Shown: piece by piece, positions 53,412 to 61,641 of the stretch
How positions within the stretch are numbered: position 1 is the first letter of the stretch
How the letters are laid out: every line of letters begins with the position of its first letter
From: JASGKO01 sp049840595
GTDB taxonomy: Bacteria > Verrucomicrobiota > Verrucomicrobiia > Chthoniobacterales > Chthoniobacteraceae
Direction of reading: 5' to 3'
DNA: 64,000 nucleotides
NCBI GenBank assembly: GCA_049840595.1
Contig: JASGKO010000021.1
Span: forward strand, 62,001-126,000
The notes under the pieces: generated by a model
Seen by the model: only the letters and a program-made list of their open reading frames with translations
Told to the model about the DNA's origin: nothing
Database searches by the model: none
Made by a program: the position numbers and the translations under genes

Positions 53412-53570
53412 AGACAGGATGAACAAGATGAACCGGATGGCAAAAATTCCAAATCACCCATCATTTATTCATCCCGTAAATCCTGTTCATCCTGTCCGAA
53501 AATCTCTTTCCGATAGAACCCTTTTCCCCAACGGCCCACAGGGCCATGGCTACAGCGACTGCGCAGAATG
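53412..53570. repeat. ATCCTGTNN nonamer hairpin plus composite right arm
   Basis: Left nonamers AGACAGGAT, GAACAAGAT, GAACCGGAT at 53412-53438 face ATCCCGTAA, ATCCTGTTC, ATCCTGTCC at 53471-53497. CCCCAACGGCCCACAGGGCC from about 53526 matches the right arm at 33397, but no left arm is seen here. The remaining 53194-53411 stretch holds no gene; CCCACACTCCGTGTGGGCA at 53237-53255 is a further local palindrome. Confidence 0.75.
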
Positions 53571-53610
53571 GATTCCCTCCTCTGCGTCTCCGCGCCTCTG
53601 CGGTGAATGA

Positions 53611-54435
53611 TCAGCGAGTAATCGTCGCCTCGATCTGGCCGTGGGGCTCGTCGGTGGCGGTGAAGACTTCGTTTTTGTTTTCGAGGCCGAAAGGGGTGAA
53701 ATTCACGAGCAGGCAATGCTTGTTCGGCATCGCGAGATGGATCTCGGAAATCTCCGGGACCGCCGCGAGCGCCGCACTGCCCATCTCAAACATCGTCCCC
53801 TGCACCGACGCGCTATAGTTCTCGCAAAAGGGCTGCACCATCGCGGAAATGATCGCGAGGTTCGCATTCGCAAAGCTGGTCGGATGCGCGCTCCATTTCC
53901 ACGTCGCGGTGCACGAGGTGGCAAAGATGCGGTCCTTCGTTTCGGGCAGGGTGGTGAACTCACACTTCGGATAGCCCTCGAAACCCGATTCGGTGGACTT
54001 CAAGATCAGCCAGTCGCTGACTCCCGATTCCAGCGTCTCGCCCCCGGCGGTCGCGGTGGCGCGGCAAAGCGGTGACGGCGAACCCGGCGCGGTGAAGCTG
54101 TGCGGATGCCCGCCGATCCGCTGCCAGACGCGCTCCTTCACCTCGACCGTCGCCTGATGAATCTGCGGATACTTGCCGACAAAATGCTTCGCGAGCGTCA
54201 GCGCGAACCGCTCGGAATCGTGACCGAGATGATCTTTCGCCAGGACGTTGATCGTGTTCTTGATCGTGTCGGTGGGGACGACTTTGCTGTTGTCCGATTC
54301 GGTGTAGGAGGTCTCGAAATCGCCGCTCATCATGGCTTTGACGTCGAGTTCCTTCACCGTGTGCATCTCGCCTTCGCGGATGATTTTCACCACGCGCACG
54401 CGGCCCTTGCCGTATTGCGAAGATTTCAGCTTCAT
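53611..54435 (-). CDS. Urate oxidase (uricase)
   Basis: 274 residues from MKLKSSQYGKGRVRV. This start is chosen because the uricase fold begins with the Gly-Lys-x-x-Val-Arg-Val-x-Lys strand; the ATG overlaps the aminotransferase stop by four bases. Family motifs include VVPTDTIKNTINVLAKDH, HPHSFTAPGS, FEGYPKCEFTTLPETKDRIF and MPNKHCLLVNFTPFGLENKN. It oxidises urate to 5-hydroxyisourate without cofactor. In operon with a class III aminotransferase and near nucleobase and nucleoside transporters, it indicates purine catabolism. Confidence 0.95.
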   Translation of the reverse strand: MKLKSSQYGKGRVRVVKIIREGEMHTVKELDVKAMMSGDFETSYTESDNSKVVPTDTIKNTINVLAKDHLGHDSERFALTLAKHFVGKYPQIHQATVEVKERVWQRIGGHPHSFTAPGSPSPLCRATATAGGETLESGVSDWLILKSTESGFEGYPKCEFTTLPETKDRIFATSCTATWKWSAHPTSFANANLAIISAMVQPFCENYSASVQGTMFEMGSAALAAVPEISEIHLAMPNKHCLLVNFTPFGLENKNEVFTATDEPHGQIEATITR

Positions 54436-55772
54436 AGGCTGGAAAAGCAGAGGTCGAGCACTTCGAGCATGAAATCGGCGTCCGCTTCGGTAATGCACAT
54501 CGGCGGCTTGATCCGCAGCACGTTGCCGAAGTAGCCGCCCTTGCCGATGAGCAGGCCGTAATCCTTCGCCAGGTCGAACACGCGCAGGCATTCTTCCTTC
54601 GCCGGCACCTTGGTCGTGCGGTCCTTGACCAGCTCGACGCCGATCATCAGTCCCTTGCCGCGCACTTCGCCGATGATGGGGTGCTTCTCCGCCAGCTTCT
54701 CAAAGCCCGCGGTCAGCTTCGCGCCGATCTTCAGCGCGTTCGCCTGCAAGCCCTCGCGGTCGATCACCTCCAGCACCGCCTTGCCCTGCGCCATGCACAC
54801 GGGGTTGCCGCCGAAGGTATTGAAATGGATGCGCGAGGTGAACGCCGCCGCAATCTCCGGCGTGGTGACGACCGCCGCCAGCGGGACGCCATTGCCGATG
54901 CCCTTCGCCATCGTGACGATATCGGGCACCACGCCCTGCGTCTCGAAGCCCCAGTAATCCGTGCCGGTGCGGCCAAAGCCCGCCTGCACTTCATCCGCGA
55001 TGCACACGCCGCCCGCCGCACGCACGTGCTCGTAGGCCTTGGCCAGATAGCCGTCGGGAAACACCACCGCCCCGCCCACGCCTTGAATCGACTCTGCAAT
55101 GAACGCCGCCACCTTCCCCGAGGTCGCGAATTGCAGCACGCTCTTCACGTCGCCCGCATATTTCTCGCCCGCCTGCGGATCGTCGCTGCCCCACGGCCCG
55201 CGGTAGGTATCCGGCGCCAGCGCATGATGCACGCCAAAGCTGTGCGGCACGTTGAATTTCCAGGTGCTGTGCGAGGTGAGCCCCATCGTGGCCTGGCTGC
55301 CGCCGTGGTAGCCGTTGCGCAACGCGATCACGTCGAAATTCCCGGTGTAGGCGCGCGCCATCAGGATCGCGAGGTCGTTGGCCTCGGAACCGGAGTTGGT
55401 GAAGTAGCACACCTTGAGATTGCCGGGCATTTTGGATGCGAGCGCCTTCGCATACTCGGCGATGTTCGGGTGCAAATAAATCGTGGTCGTATGCTGGAGC
55501 GTCTCCGCCTGCCGGTTCGCCGCCGCCACGATGTCGGGATGGCAATGCCCGACACTCACGGTCACGATCCCCGCGAAGCCATCGAGGTAACGCCGTCCCT
55601 TTTCATCATAGAGATACTGCCCACGCCCTTCCACGATCATGATCGGCTTCGTGTAGTAGGTGAAGATGGCGGGGTTGACGAACTCCTTGCGCATCGCCAG
55701 CACTTCCTCGGCACTCGGGCCGGTATAAGGCTGCGGCTGGTGGGAGAACGGGGGTAACTCGGGTGTTTTCAT
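54432..55772 (-). CDS. Class III aminotransferase, AGXT2-like
   Basis: 446 residues from MKTPELPPFSHQPQPY. PLP-fold class III motifs: YLDGFAGIVTVSVGHCHPDI, YFTNSGSEANDLAILMARAY, VCIADEVQAGFGRTGTDYWG (the PLP Asp) and VTMAKGIGNGVPLAAVVTTP (the Schiff-base Lys). It most resembles alanine-glyoxylate or related omega-aminotransferases. Coupled to urate oxidase, it may dispose of glyoxylate formed from purine breakdown, which is inference. A GxxExxY-bearing repeat element lies immediately upstream. Confidence 0.85.
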   Translation of the reverse strand: MKTPELPPFSHQPQPYTGPSAEEVLAMRKEFVNPAIFTYYTKPIMIVEGRGQYLYDEKGRRYLDGFAGIVTVSVGHCHPDIVAAANRQAETLQHTTTIYLHPNIAEYAKALASKMPGNLKVCYFTNSGSEANDLAILMARAYTGNFDVIALRNGYHGGSQATMGLTSHSTWKFNVPHSFGVHHALAPDTYRGPWGSDDPQAGEKYAGDVKSVLQFATSGKVAAFIAESIQGVGGAVVFPDGYLAKAYEHVRAAGGVCIADEVQAGFGRTGTDYWGFETQGVVPDIVTMAKGIGNGVPLAAVVTTPEIAAAFTSRIHFNTFGGNPVCMAQGKAVLEVIDREGLQANALKIGAKLTAGFEKLAEKHPIIGEVRGKGLMIGVELVKDRTTKVPAKEECLRVFDLAKDYGLLIGKGGYFGNVLRIKPPMCITEADADFMLEVLDLCFSSL

Positions 55773-55794
55773 AAAAAAGGAAAGCTGGAAGAAC

Positions 55795-56276
55795 TTTAAC
55801 CGCGGATGACGCGGATGGGTACGGATATTTTTGATTAAAGGACTACTTCGACGGGAACGGACTCCTGCTTTACAACTCGCTTCCATGCGAGGCGGGCGTG
55901 TTTGAAATTTACGAGCAGCGCGAGGTTGAAGCCGGTAATCGCAAGGTAGCCCAGCATCTGCGCGACGTGGTTCTGATTGAAATCCTCCACCACTTTTGCG
56001 TCCACGATGACCGCATCATTGATGATCAAATCCGGAACGAGCATCCCGACAATTTGTCCGTCGTAACGAACGGCAAACTGCCTTTGCTGCTCCACCTGGC
56101 ACCCCTGCTTTCGGAGTTCGATCACCAGCGCATTCTCATAAATCTTCTCGTCCAGACCCGGCTTCAAAGTATTCAGCACCTGAATCGCTGCGCCAATGAT
56201 CGCTTTACTCAGACTTTCGTGAACCAGCGTATTCATAGGAAATTATCCGTACCCATCCGCGTCATCCGCGGTTAAA
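55795..56276. mobile_element. 482-bp inverted-repeat element carrying a GxxExxY gene
   Basis: Perfect 33-bp terminal inverted repeats at 55795-55827 and 56244-56276, starting TTTAACCGCGGATGACG, enclose one gene (55835-56236) that fills the interior. No transposase is present, so it would be mobilised in trans if at all. Cargo-free palindromes of the same sequence are at 16713 and 22446, and a half copy at 57921. The right repeat encodes the last codons and stop of the NCS1 gene. No clear target-site duplication could be identified. Confidence 0.8.
55835..56236 (-). CDS. GxxExxY protein
   Basis: 133 residues, the family's usual length. The name-giving motif is GLDEKIYENALVIELRKQG. QQRQFAVRYDGQIVGMLVPD and LIINDAVIVDAKVVEDFNQN carry the Asp-x-Lys pattern of a PD-(D/E)XK-like nuclease fold. 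MLGYLAITGFNLALLVNFKH is the family ending. Biochemical function is unknown. The whole gene lies inside a pair of perfect inverted repeats, which is the notable context. Confidence 0.9.
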   Translation of the reverse strand: MNTLVHESLSKAIIGAAIQVLNTLKPGLDEKIYENALVIELRKQGCQVEQQRQFAVRYDGQIVGMLVPDLIINDAVIVDAKVVEDFNQNHVAQMLGYLAITGFNLALLVNFKHARLAWKRVVKQESVPVEVVL

Positions 56277-57779
56277 AACCTCCTGGGAAACAACTCCTTT
56301 TTTCGCAGGAAGCGAGCGGAAAACCAGATAGAGCACAAACGCAATCCCGAAGCCGACGAACCACGAATAGCTATAGAGGCTTACGAGAAAAGCAGGCACG
56401 TGAGACGCCGACACCGCTTTGATCGCCACCAGAAAGCCCGGCCCGTTCGGCAGGATGGCGAGGACGAGCGCCACGATCGCGGCGAGGCCGTAGCCACCGG
56501 TGTAGCGATACTCGCCCGCCTCGTCGTAGAGGGCCTTCGCATCCAGCTTCGTCCCGCGATAGACAAAATAATCCGCAATCAAAATCCCCCCGATCGGCCC
56601 CAGCAACGAGCCGTAGCCGATGAGCCAGGTGAAAATGTAGCCGCTCGGATCGGCCAGCAATTTCCACGGCATGATGAAAATGCCGATGACTCCCGTAATC
56701 AGCCCGCCGAGCCGGAAGGAAATCCGCTTCGGCGCGAGGTGCGCAAAATCATTCGCCGGGCTCACCACATTCGCCGCGATATTCGTCGCCAGCGTGGCGA
56801 TGCACAGCGCCAGCATCGCCACGATCAGCACCAGCGGATTCGTGAAGCGCGTCAGCACATCGGTCGGGTCCCAGATCGTTTCATGATAAATGATCGTCGT
56901 CGCCGAGGTCACCGCCACGCCGATGAAGGAATAGAGCGCCATCGTCGGCGGCAGCCCGATCGTCTGCCCGAGCATCTGGTCGCGCTGCGTGCCCGCGTAG
57001 CGCGAGAAGTCCGGGATGTTCAACGAGAGCGTCGCCCAGAAGCCGATCATCCCCGTCAGCGTCGGAAAGAAGAAGGCCCAGAACTGCCCCGCCTTCGGCT
57101 GCCCCGGATCGAACGCCGAAGGCTGCGCCAGAATCGGCCCCAACCCGCCCGCGCTCTTGCACGCCCACGCCAGCAGCACCAGCCCGAGCACAATCAAGAG
57201 CGGCGCCTTGATCGACAACAACACGCGGATCGTGTGAATCCCGCGAAAGATCACCCACATATTGATCCCCCAGAAAAAGAGAAAGCACAGCAGTTGCGGC
57301 AGGCTGATTCCCAGCGCGCCCAGCGGCACCGCCTTCGCCACCGACGGCACGAAGACCCCGAGGATTTTGCAAATCGCCTCCCCGCCAATCCACGTCTGAA
57401 TCCCGAACCACCCGCACGCCACCAGCGCTCGCAGCACCGCCGGCACATTCGCCCCCTTGATGCCAAACGCCGCGCGACAATAAACCGGAAACGGAATCCC
57501 GTATTTCGTCCCCGCATGCGCATTCAGCACCATCGGCACCAGCACGATCACGTTGCCGAGAAAGATGGTGAGGATCGCCTGCCACCAGTTCATCCCGCCA
57601 CCGATCAGCGACGAGGCGAGCATGTAGGTGGGGATGCAAGCCGCCATGGAGATCCACAGGGCGGCGAAGTTCCAAAGATGCCAGGTCCGGGCAGAAACGG
57701 GGACGGGCGCAAGATCTGCGTTGTATAAATTGCTGCCCTCCAGCCCTGCGGGAACCACGTGATCGGGAGACGTGTTCAT
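56262..57779 (-). CDS. NCS1-family nucleobase/allantoin transporter
   Basis: 505 residues from MNTSPDHVVPAGLEGSN; the frame further upstream lacks family sequence. Twelve helices are expected. Motifs: NADLAPVPVSARTWHLWNFA, WISMAACIPTYMLASSLIG, YGIPFPVYCRAAFGIKGANV, LSLNIPDFSRYAGTQRDQ and PIGGILIADYFVYRG. It imports purines, pyrimidines, hydantoins or allantoin with a cation. The final residues (VFNRG) and the TGA lie inside the inverted repeat of the neighbouring element. Fits with the urate oxidase gene. Confidence 0.9.
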   Translation of the reverse strand: MNTSPDHVVPAGLEGSNLYNADLAPVPVSARTWHLWNFAALWISMAACIPTYMLASSLIGGGMNWWQAILTIFLGNVIVLVPMVLNAHAGTKYGIPFPVYCRAAFGIKGANVPAVLRALVACGWFGIQTWIGGEAICKILGVFVPSVAKAVPLGALGISLPQLLCFLFFWGINMWVIFRGIHTIRVLLSIKAPLLIVLGLVLLAWACKSAGGLGPILAQPSAFDPGQPKAGQFWAFFFPTLTGMIGFWATLSLNIPDFSRYAGTQRDQMLGQTIGLPPTMALYSFIGVAVTSATTIIYHETIWDPTDVLTRFTNPLVLIVAMLALCIATLATNIAANVVSPANDFAHLAPKRISFRLGGLITGVIGIFIMPWKLLADPSGYIFTWLIGYGSLLGPIGGILIADYFVYRGTKLDAKALYDEAGEYRYTGGYGLAAIVALVLAILPNGPGFLVAIKAVSASHVPAFLVSLYSYSWFVGFGIAFVLYLVFRSLPAKKGVVSQEVFNRG

Positions 57780-57920
57780 TCGCGTAATCGGTTGAGCATG
57801 CCGGGAATTATTACGAATGCAAGACTTTTGCCACGGAGTCATTGAGGGATGAGCCAGCGAAACACCCCAAAGAAGCGAATCAAGACCCGCCAGCATTTCG
57901 GGATGACCGCTAGATAAAAC

Positions 57921-57953
57921 GATCTGCGAAATCCGCGTCCGCCGCGGTTAAAA
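57921..57953 (-). repeat. CCGCGGTTAAA repeat, half copy
   Basis: ATCCGCGTCCGCCGCGGTTA (57931-57950) resembles one arm of the 55795 element. It lies in the 320-bp divergent space between the NCS1 and nucleoside transporter genes; a second GCGGCCGC-rich CCGCGGTT occurs near 58013-58030. Confidence 0.6.
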
Positions 57954-58098
57954 ATTCCCCTCTTCGTGTCCTTCGTGCGCTTCGTGGTAAATCCCTTCTC
58001 CCGCCGCCCGTGCCGCGGCCGCCGCGGTTCATCCTCCGGCCAGTGCTCAAAATGTCACCTTGCAATTTCGCCTCAACGAAATAGCATCCGCCTCTCAA

Positions 58099-59358
58099 AT
58101 GGGTTCTCGGGCAATCAGTCTCCTCGGTCTTTGCGTCGTGCTTTTTTTGGGTTGGGCGCTTTCGAATAATCGTCGGCTCTTCCCGTGGCGCGCGGTCCTC
58201 TGGGGCCTCATTCTCCAATTCGCCTTTGCGCTCTTCATCCTGAAAACCGAGCTCGGCAAGTCCATGTTCGACGGCGCGCAGCGGATGGTGAACCATCTCA
58301 ACGACTACGCCAACGAAGGCGCGAAGATGGTCTTCGGCCCGCTCGCGGATGCGCAGGCGCTCGGCCATGTCTTCGGCCCGTCGAATGCGATGGTCTTCGC
58401 CGTCACCATCTCCGCCACCATCATTCTCATCTCCGCGCTCTCCGCGCTCCTATACCACTGGGGGGTATTGCAAAAAGTCGTCGCCGCCATGGCCTGGGTC
58501 ATGATGCGCTGCATGGGCACCAGCGGCAGCGAAAGCCTCGCCGGCGCGAGCAACATCTTCCTCGGCCAGACCGAGGCCGCGCTACTGATCAAGCCCTACC
58601 TCCCGCAGATGACGATGAGCGAGCTGATGGCCCTCATGGTCACCGGCTTCTCCACCATCGCCACCGGGGTCATGGTCGTCTATGCCAGCCTCCCGCAAAT
58701 GAGTGCCGGTCACATCATCACCGCCTCGGTGCTCGGCGCGCCCGCCGGGCTCCTCATGTCCAAGGTGATGTTCCCCGAGACGCAATCGAGCGAAACCGGC
58801 AAGCTGCATCATTTCAAGGTCGAGCGCACCGCCGTGAATTCCATCGACGCCCTCTGCACCGGCGCAAGCGAGGGCGTCGCCCTCTCAATCAATGTGATGG
58901 GCATGCTGGTCGCCTTCGTCGCCGTGGTCGCGATGGTGAACGCGCTCGTCGCCTGGCCGCAGGAAGCCTTCGGCGTCGCGCACCCGGTCTCGTTGCAGCA
59001 AATCTTCGGCTGGATCAACGCCCCCTTCGCCTGGCTCCTCGGCGTGCCATGGCAGGACTGCCCCTTCATCGGCCAGATCCTCGGCGAGCGCGTCGTGCTC
59101 AACGAGTTCGTCGGCTACATCGATCTTTCGAACTACGTGCAGGCCCATCCCCACGGCCTTTCCGACCGCTCGGTCATCCTCGCCAGCTACGCCCTCTGCG
59201 GCTTTGCCAATTTTTCCAGCATCGCCATCCAGATCGGCGGCATCAGCGCCCTCGCCCCCGGCCGACGCCACGATCTCGCCAAGCTCGGCCTGCGCGCCAT
59301 GATCTCCGGCCTCCTCGCCTGCTACCTCTTCACCGCCCTGGTCGGCATCTTGATCTAG
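58099..59358 (+). CDS. Concentrative nucleoside transporter (NupC/CNT family)
   Basis: 419 residues from MGSRAISLLGLCVV; an upstream TTG frame is possible. CNT motifs are clear: GPSNAMVFAVTISATIILIS, MRCMGTSGSESLAGASNIFL with GQTEAALLIKPYL, MALMVTGFSTIATGVMVVYA, DALCTGASEGVALSINVMGM and YALCGFANFSSIAIQIGG. It takes up nucleosides with sodium or protons. It faces away from the NCS1 gene, sharing its upstream region, which supports a common purine theme. Confidence 0.95.
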   Translation: MGSRAISLLGLCVVLFLGWALSNNRRLFPWRAVLWGLILQFAFALFILKTELGKSMFDGAQRMVNHLNDYANEGAKMVFGPLADAQALGHVFGPSNAMVFAVTISATIILISALSALLYHWGVLQKVVAAMAWVMMRCMGTSGSESLAGASNIFLGQTEAALLIKPYLPQMTMSELMALMVTGFSTIATGVMVVYASLPQMSAGHIITASVLGAPAGLLMSKVMFPETQSSETGKLHHFKVERTAVNSIDALCTGASEGVALSINVMGMLVAFVAVVAMVNALVAWPQEAFGVAHPVSLQQIFGWINAPFAWLLGVPWQDCPFIGQILGERVVLNEFVGYIDLSNYVQAHPHGLSDRSVILASYALCGFANFSSIAIQIGGISALAPGRRHDLAKLGLRAMISGLLACYLFTALVGILI

Positions 59359-59430
59359 CGAATTTTTCACCACGAAGACACGAAGAGAGACGAGGTTAAT
59401 TGCCGAGAGTGCGGATCGCCCCAACTGTGG

Positions 59431-59740
59431 CGTCATCCCGAGCGGAGCGCAGTCGAGGGAGCCCGTCCTAGTGACGTCATTTGCAATCCAAGTCCATCCA
59501 AAACCGATGTCATCCTGAGCGCAATGCAGCGCAGCGGAATGAAGTCGAATGGATCTCTCACTGTTCCGGAACCGGGAGCGCTACGATTCGGCAAGAAGCC
59601 ATATCGCCTTCCCAGCGCAGAACCATTTGAGGCTTATCACTTCATTCTGGAAAAAAAGAAGGAGTGATTATCTCCGCTTCGCTCCGGTTTTCGACTTCGC
59701 TCAGGGTGACATTTTGGAGGGGAGAGCGTGGATTGCAGGT
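59431..59740. repeat. GTCATCCTGAGCG family element with long inverted ends
   Basis: Left end GCAATCCAAGTCCATCCAAAA (from about 59482) then TGTCATCCTGAGCG; right end CGCTCAGGGTGACATTTTGG then GGAGAGCGTGGATTGCAGGT. The ends are inverted repeats over about 45 bp with mismatches. A first module, GTCATCCCGAGCGGAGCG, begins at 59434. The space 59359-59804 holds no gene. Confidence 0.75.
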
Positions 59741-59804
59741 GGAGGCGGCGCGCCACTCGGATGAGTTTCCCCCCTTCGTGTCTTCGTGGTAAAATAAAAT
59801 CAGG

Positions 59805-61634
59805 CTAAGGCGCCGACCCCGCCGGACTCGCCTCCGGCGTCGCACTCGGAGCCGGTGTCGCCACCCCCACCAGCGAAGCCTGCAGCGCCTCCACATCCGG
59901 CTGGTTGAGCAGAAACACCCCGCTCACCCCCGGTGCCTGCGCATAGGACATCTGGTCCGGCGTGGGATTCCCAATGCTCAAATGATGCGTGCTCCCATCG
60001 CTCGTCTGGAACTGGATTTTCCAGCTCTCCGCCGTAAACGCCCCGGGCGGCGCGCTGATTCCCACCCACCGCACCGCGTGCAGCGTCGAGAGCGTATTCA
60101 CCAGCGTCGCCGCGGCCACGCCGTTCACCTTTCCGTCGCCCTGGAGGAAGATCCAATCCGGCGCGCCGCGCTTGATCTCCACCACCGGGGCCAGCGAGGG
60201 CTTCACCTGCACGCTGGTGATCTGCTCGGGCGTGAAATTGAAGATGCCCGTGTCCTGCCATTGCACCGGATCGGCGGCAAGCTCGTCGAGCAATGACTGG
60301 TGGATGGTGAAGATGGAGGGCGTCGCATCGGTGCGCGCATAGACGAGATCGTCGGTGCCGGTGGCGTTGCCGATTTGCAGTTTCAGCAAGGCCTCGACGC
60401 CGGCATTGGACTCCGGCGTGTTCGCGCTGGCGTAGCTGCTGAAGACCACCTCGCGCTGCGGATGGTCCAGGCCGTACTTGGTCAGGTCGGTGCCCACATC
60501 GTCCACGAACGAGACGATCTTCTGTTTCTGCAAATCCTTGATCAGCAGGTTCACCGCCAGCGTATTGGCCGGGCGGTCGCCCGCGCTCTTGATCACCCAG
60601 CTCTCCTGCTTGCGCCCGAGCTCGGTCTGGTTGTCGCCTTGATGAATCGCGATCCGGTCCACCTCGTCGAAAAGGATCGGGATCAACTCGTGGCTGCGCA
60701 CATCCTCCGGCTTCAGCGCGAGCGCATTTTGCACGCTCTGCGGCAGCAGGAAGACCGCGTTGCGCGGGGTGAAGGCGACATAGACCTGCCCGGGATTATC
60801 CGCGGCCTGGCCGATCCGCATCTCGAGCGAATGCCCCTCGCCCTGCGGATAGACCACGATGCTGCCCGCGGAATCCGTGAGCCCGGTCCGGGAAGACTTC
60901 GCATCGTCATCGGACACAAAGCCGCCCACTTTCAGCCCCAGTAATTGAATGATCAGCGCGCGGATTTTTTCGCCATCCGCCTTGGTTTGCAGCGGCTTGC
61001 GCAGCATCCAGTCCTCCGCCCCCTGGCGTTGCAGGTCGAGCTCGCCGGCGCTTGTCTTGATCACGACCCGCGCCACCGATTCCGGCGCGAGGTTGAAAAG
61101 CTTGGGATCGCGAAACGCACTGGCGGGCTGGGTGACGAGGCCCTTGAGCTTGTTCTTGATCACGTAGATCGTGTCGCTGCCCTCCAGGCGCGCGTAGATG
61201 AGCCCATCGAGCGCGGCGTCTTTGCCAAAGAGGATTTCCGGCGGCATGTGCTTGCCGAGCATCTTGATGCGAATGCTCGATTTCCCCACGCCATATTCCT
61301 TGGGATTGAGCTTGGAATCGGCGTCCTTCGGCGTCAGGCGGTCGAGCGCCTCGGTATCGGCCAGCGTGTTGAGCAGCTCCACCACGGCCTCGGGATTCGC
61401 CTGATCGTGCACCGGCGCTTCCATCCTCCACACCCCGTCGCCGGAGCGCAGCTCGATCTTTTCCTCGCCGTTGGTGATCGTGAGGCCGTTCACATCCTCC
61501 GCCCCGAAGTTGACCAGGTGCAACGCCCGGTTCGCCGCCTCGTCGGTGCTGGGCTGGCGGCCTTCGAAGAAGAAAATGTAGGCCGCGATCCCGAGCGCAA
61601 TGATGGCGAGCAGAAGGGTGTTGCGTAGATTCAT
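59805..61634 (-). CDS. DUF4340 protein
   Basis: 609 residues from MNLRNTLLLAIIALGIAAY, one N-terminal membrane anchor and a long periplasmic domain. DUF4340 features: NLTITNGEEKIELR-like opening (GLTITNGEEKIELRSGDGVW), ALDRLTPKDADSKLNPKEYG, TIYVIKNKLKGLVTQPASAF, and the internal repeat of these units near residues 250-560. A Pro/Ala/Ser tail closes it. It starts 7 bases after gldG-like. These proteins accompany GldFG-type exporters in many phyla; function is unknown. Confidence 0.85.
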   Translation of the reverse strand: MNLRNTLLLAIIALGIAAYIFFFEGRQPSTDEAANRALHLVNFGAEDVNGLTITNGEEKIELRSGDGVWRMEAPVHDQANPEAVVELLNTLADTEALDRLTPKDADSKLNPKEYGVGKSSIRIKMLGKHMPPEILFGKDAALDGLIYARLEGSDTIYVIKNKLKGLVTQPASAFRDPKLFNLAPESVARVVIKTSAGELDLQRQGAEDWMLRKPLQTKADGEKIRALIIQLLGLKVGGFVSDDDAKSSRTGLTDSAGSIVVYPQGEGHSLEMRIGQAADNPGQVYVAFTPRNAVFLLPQSVQNALALKPEDVRSHELIPILFDEVDRIAIHQGDNQTELGRKQESWVIKSAGDRPANTLAVNLLIKDLQKQKIVSFVDDVGTDLTKYGLDHPQREVVFSSYASANTPESNAGVEALLKLQIGNATGTDDLVYARTDATPSIFTIHQSLLDELAADPVQWQDTGIFNFTPEQITSVQVKPSLAPVVEIKRGAPDWIFLQGDGKVNGVAAATLVNTLSTLHAVRWVGISAPPGAFTAESWKIQFQTSDGSTHHLSIGNPTPDQMSYAQAPGVSGVFLLNQPDVEALQASLVGVATPAPSATPEASPAGSAP

Positions 61635-61641
61635 ACGATGG

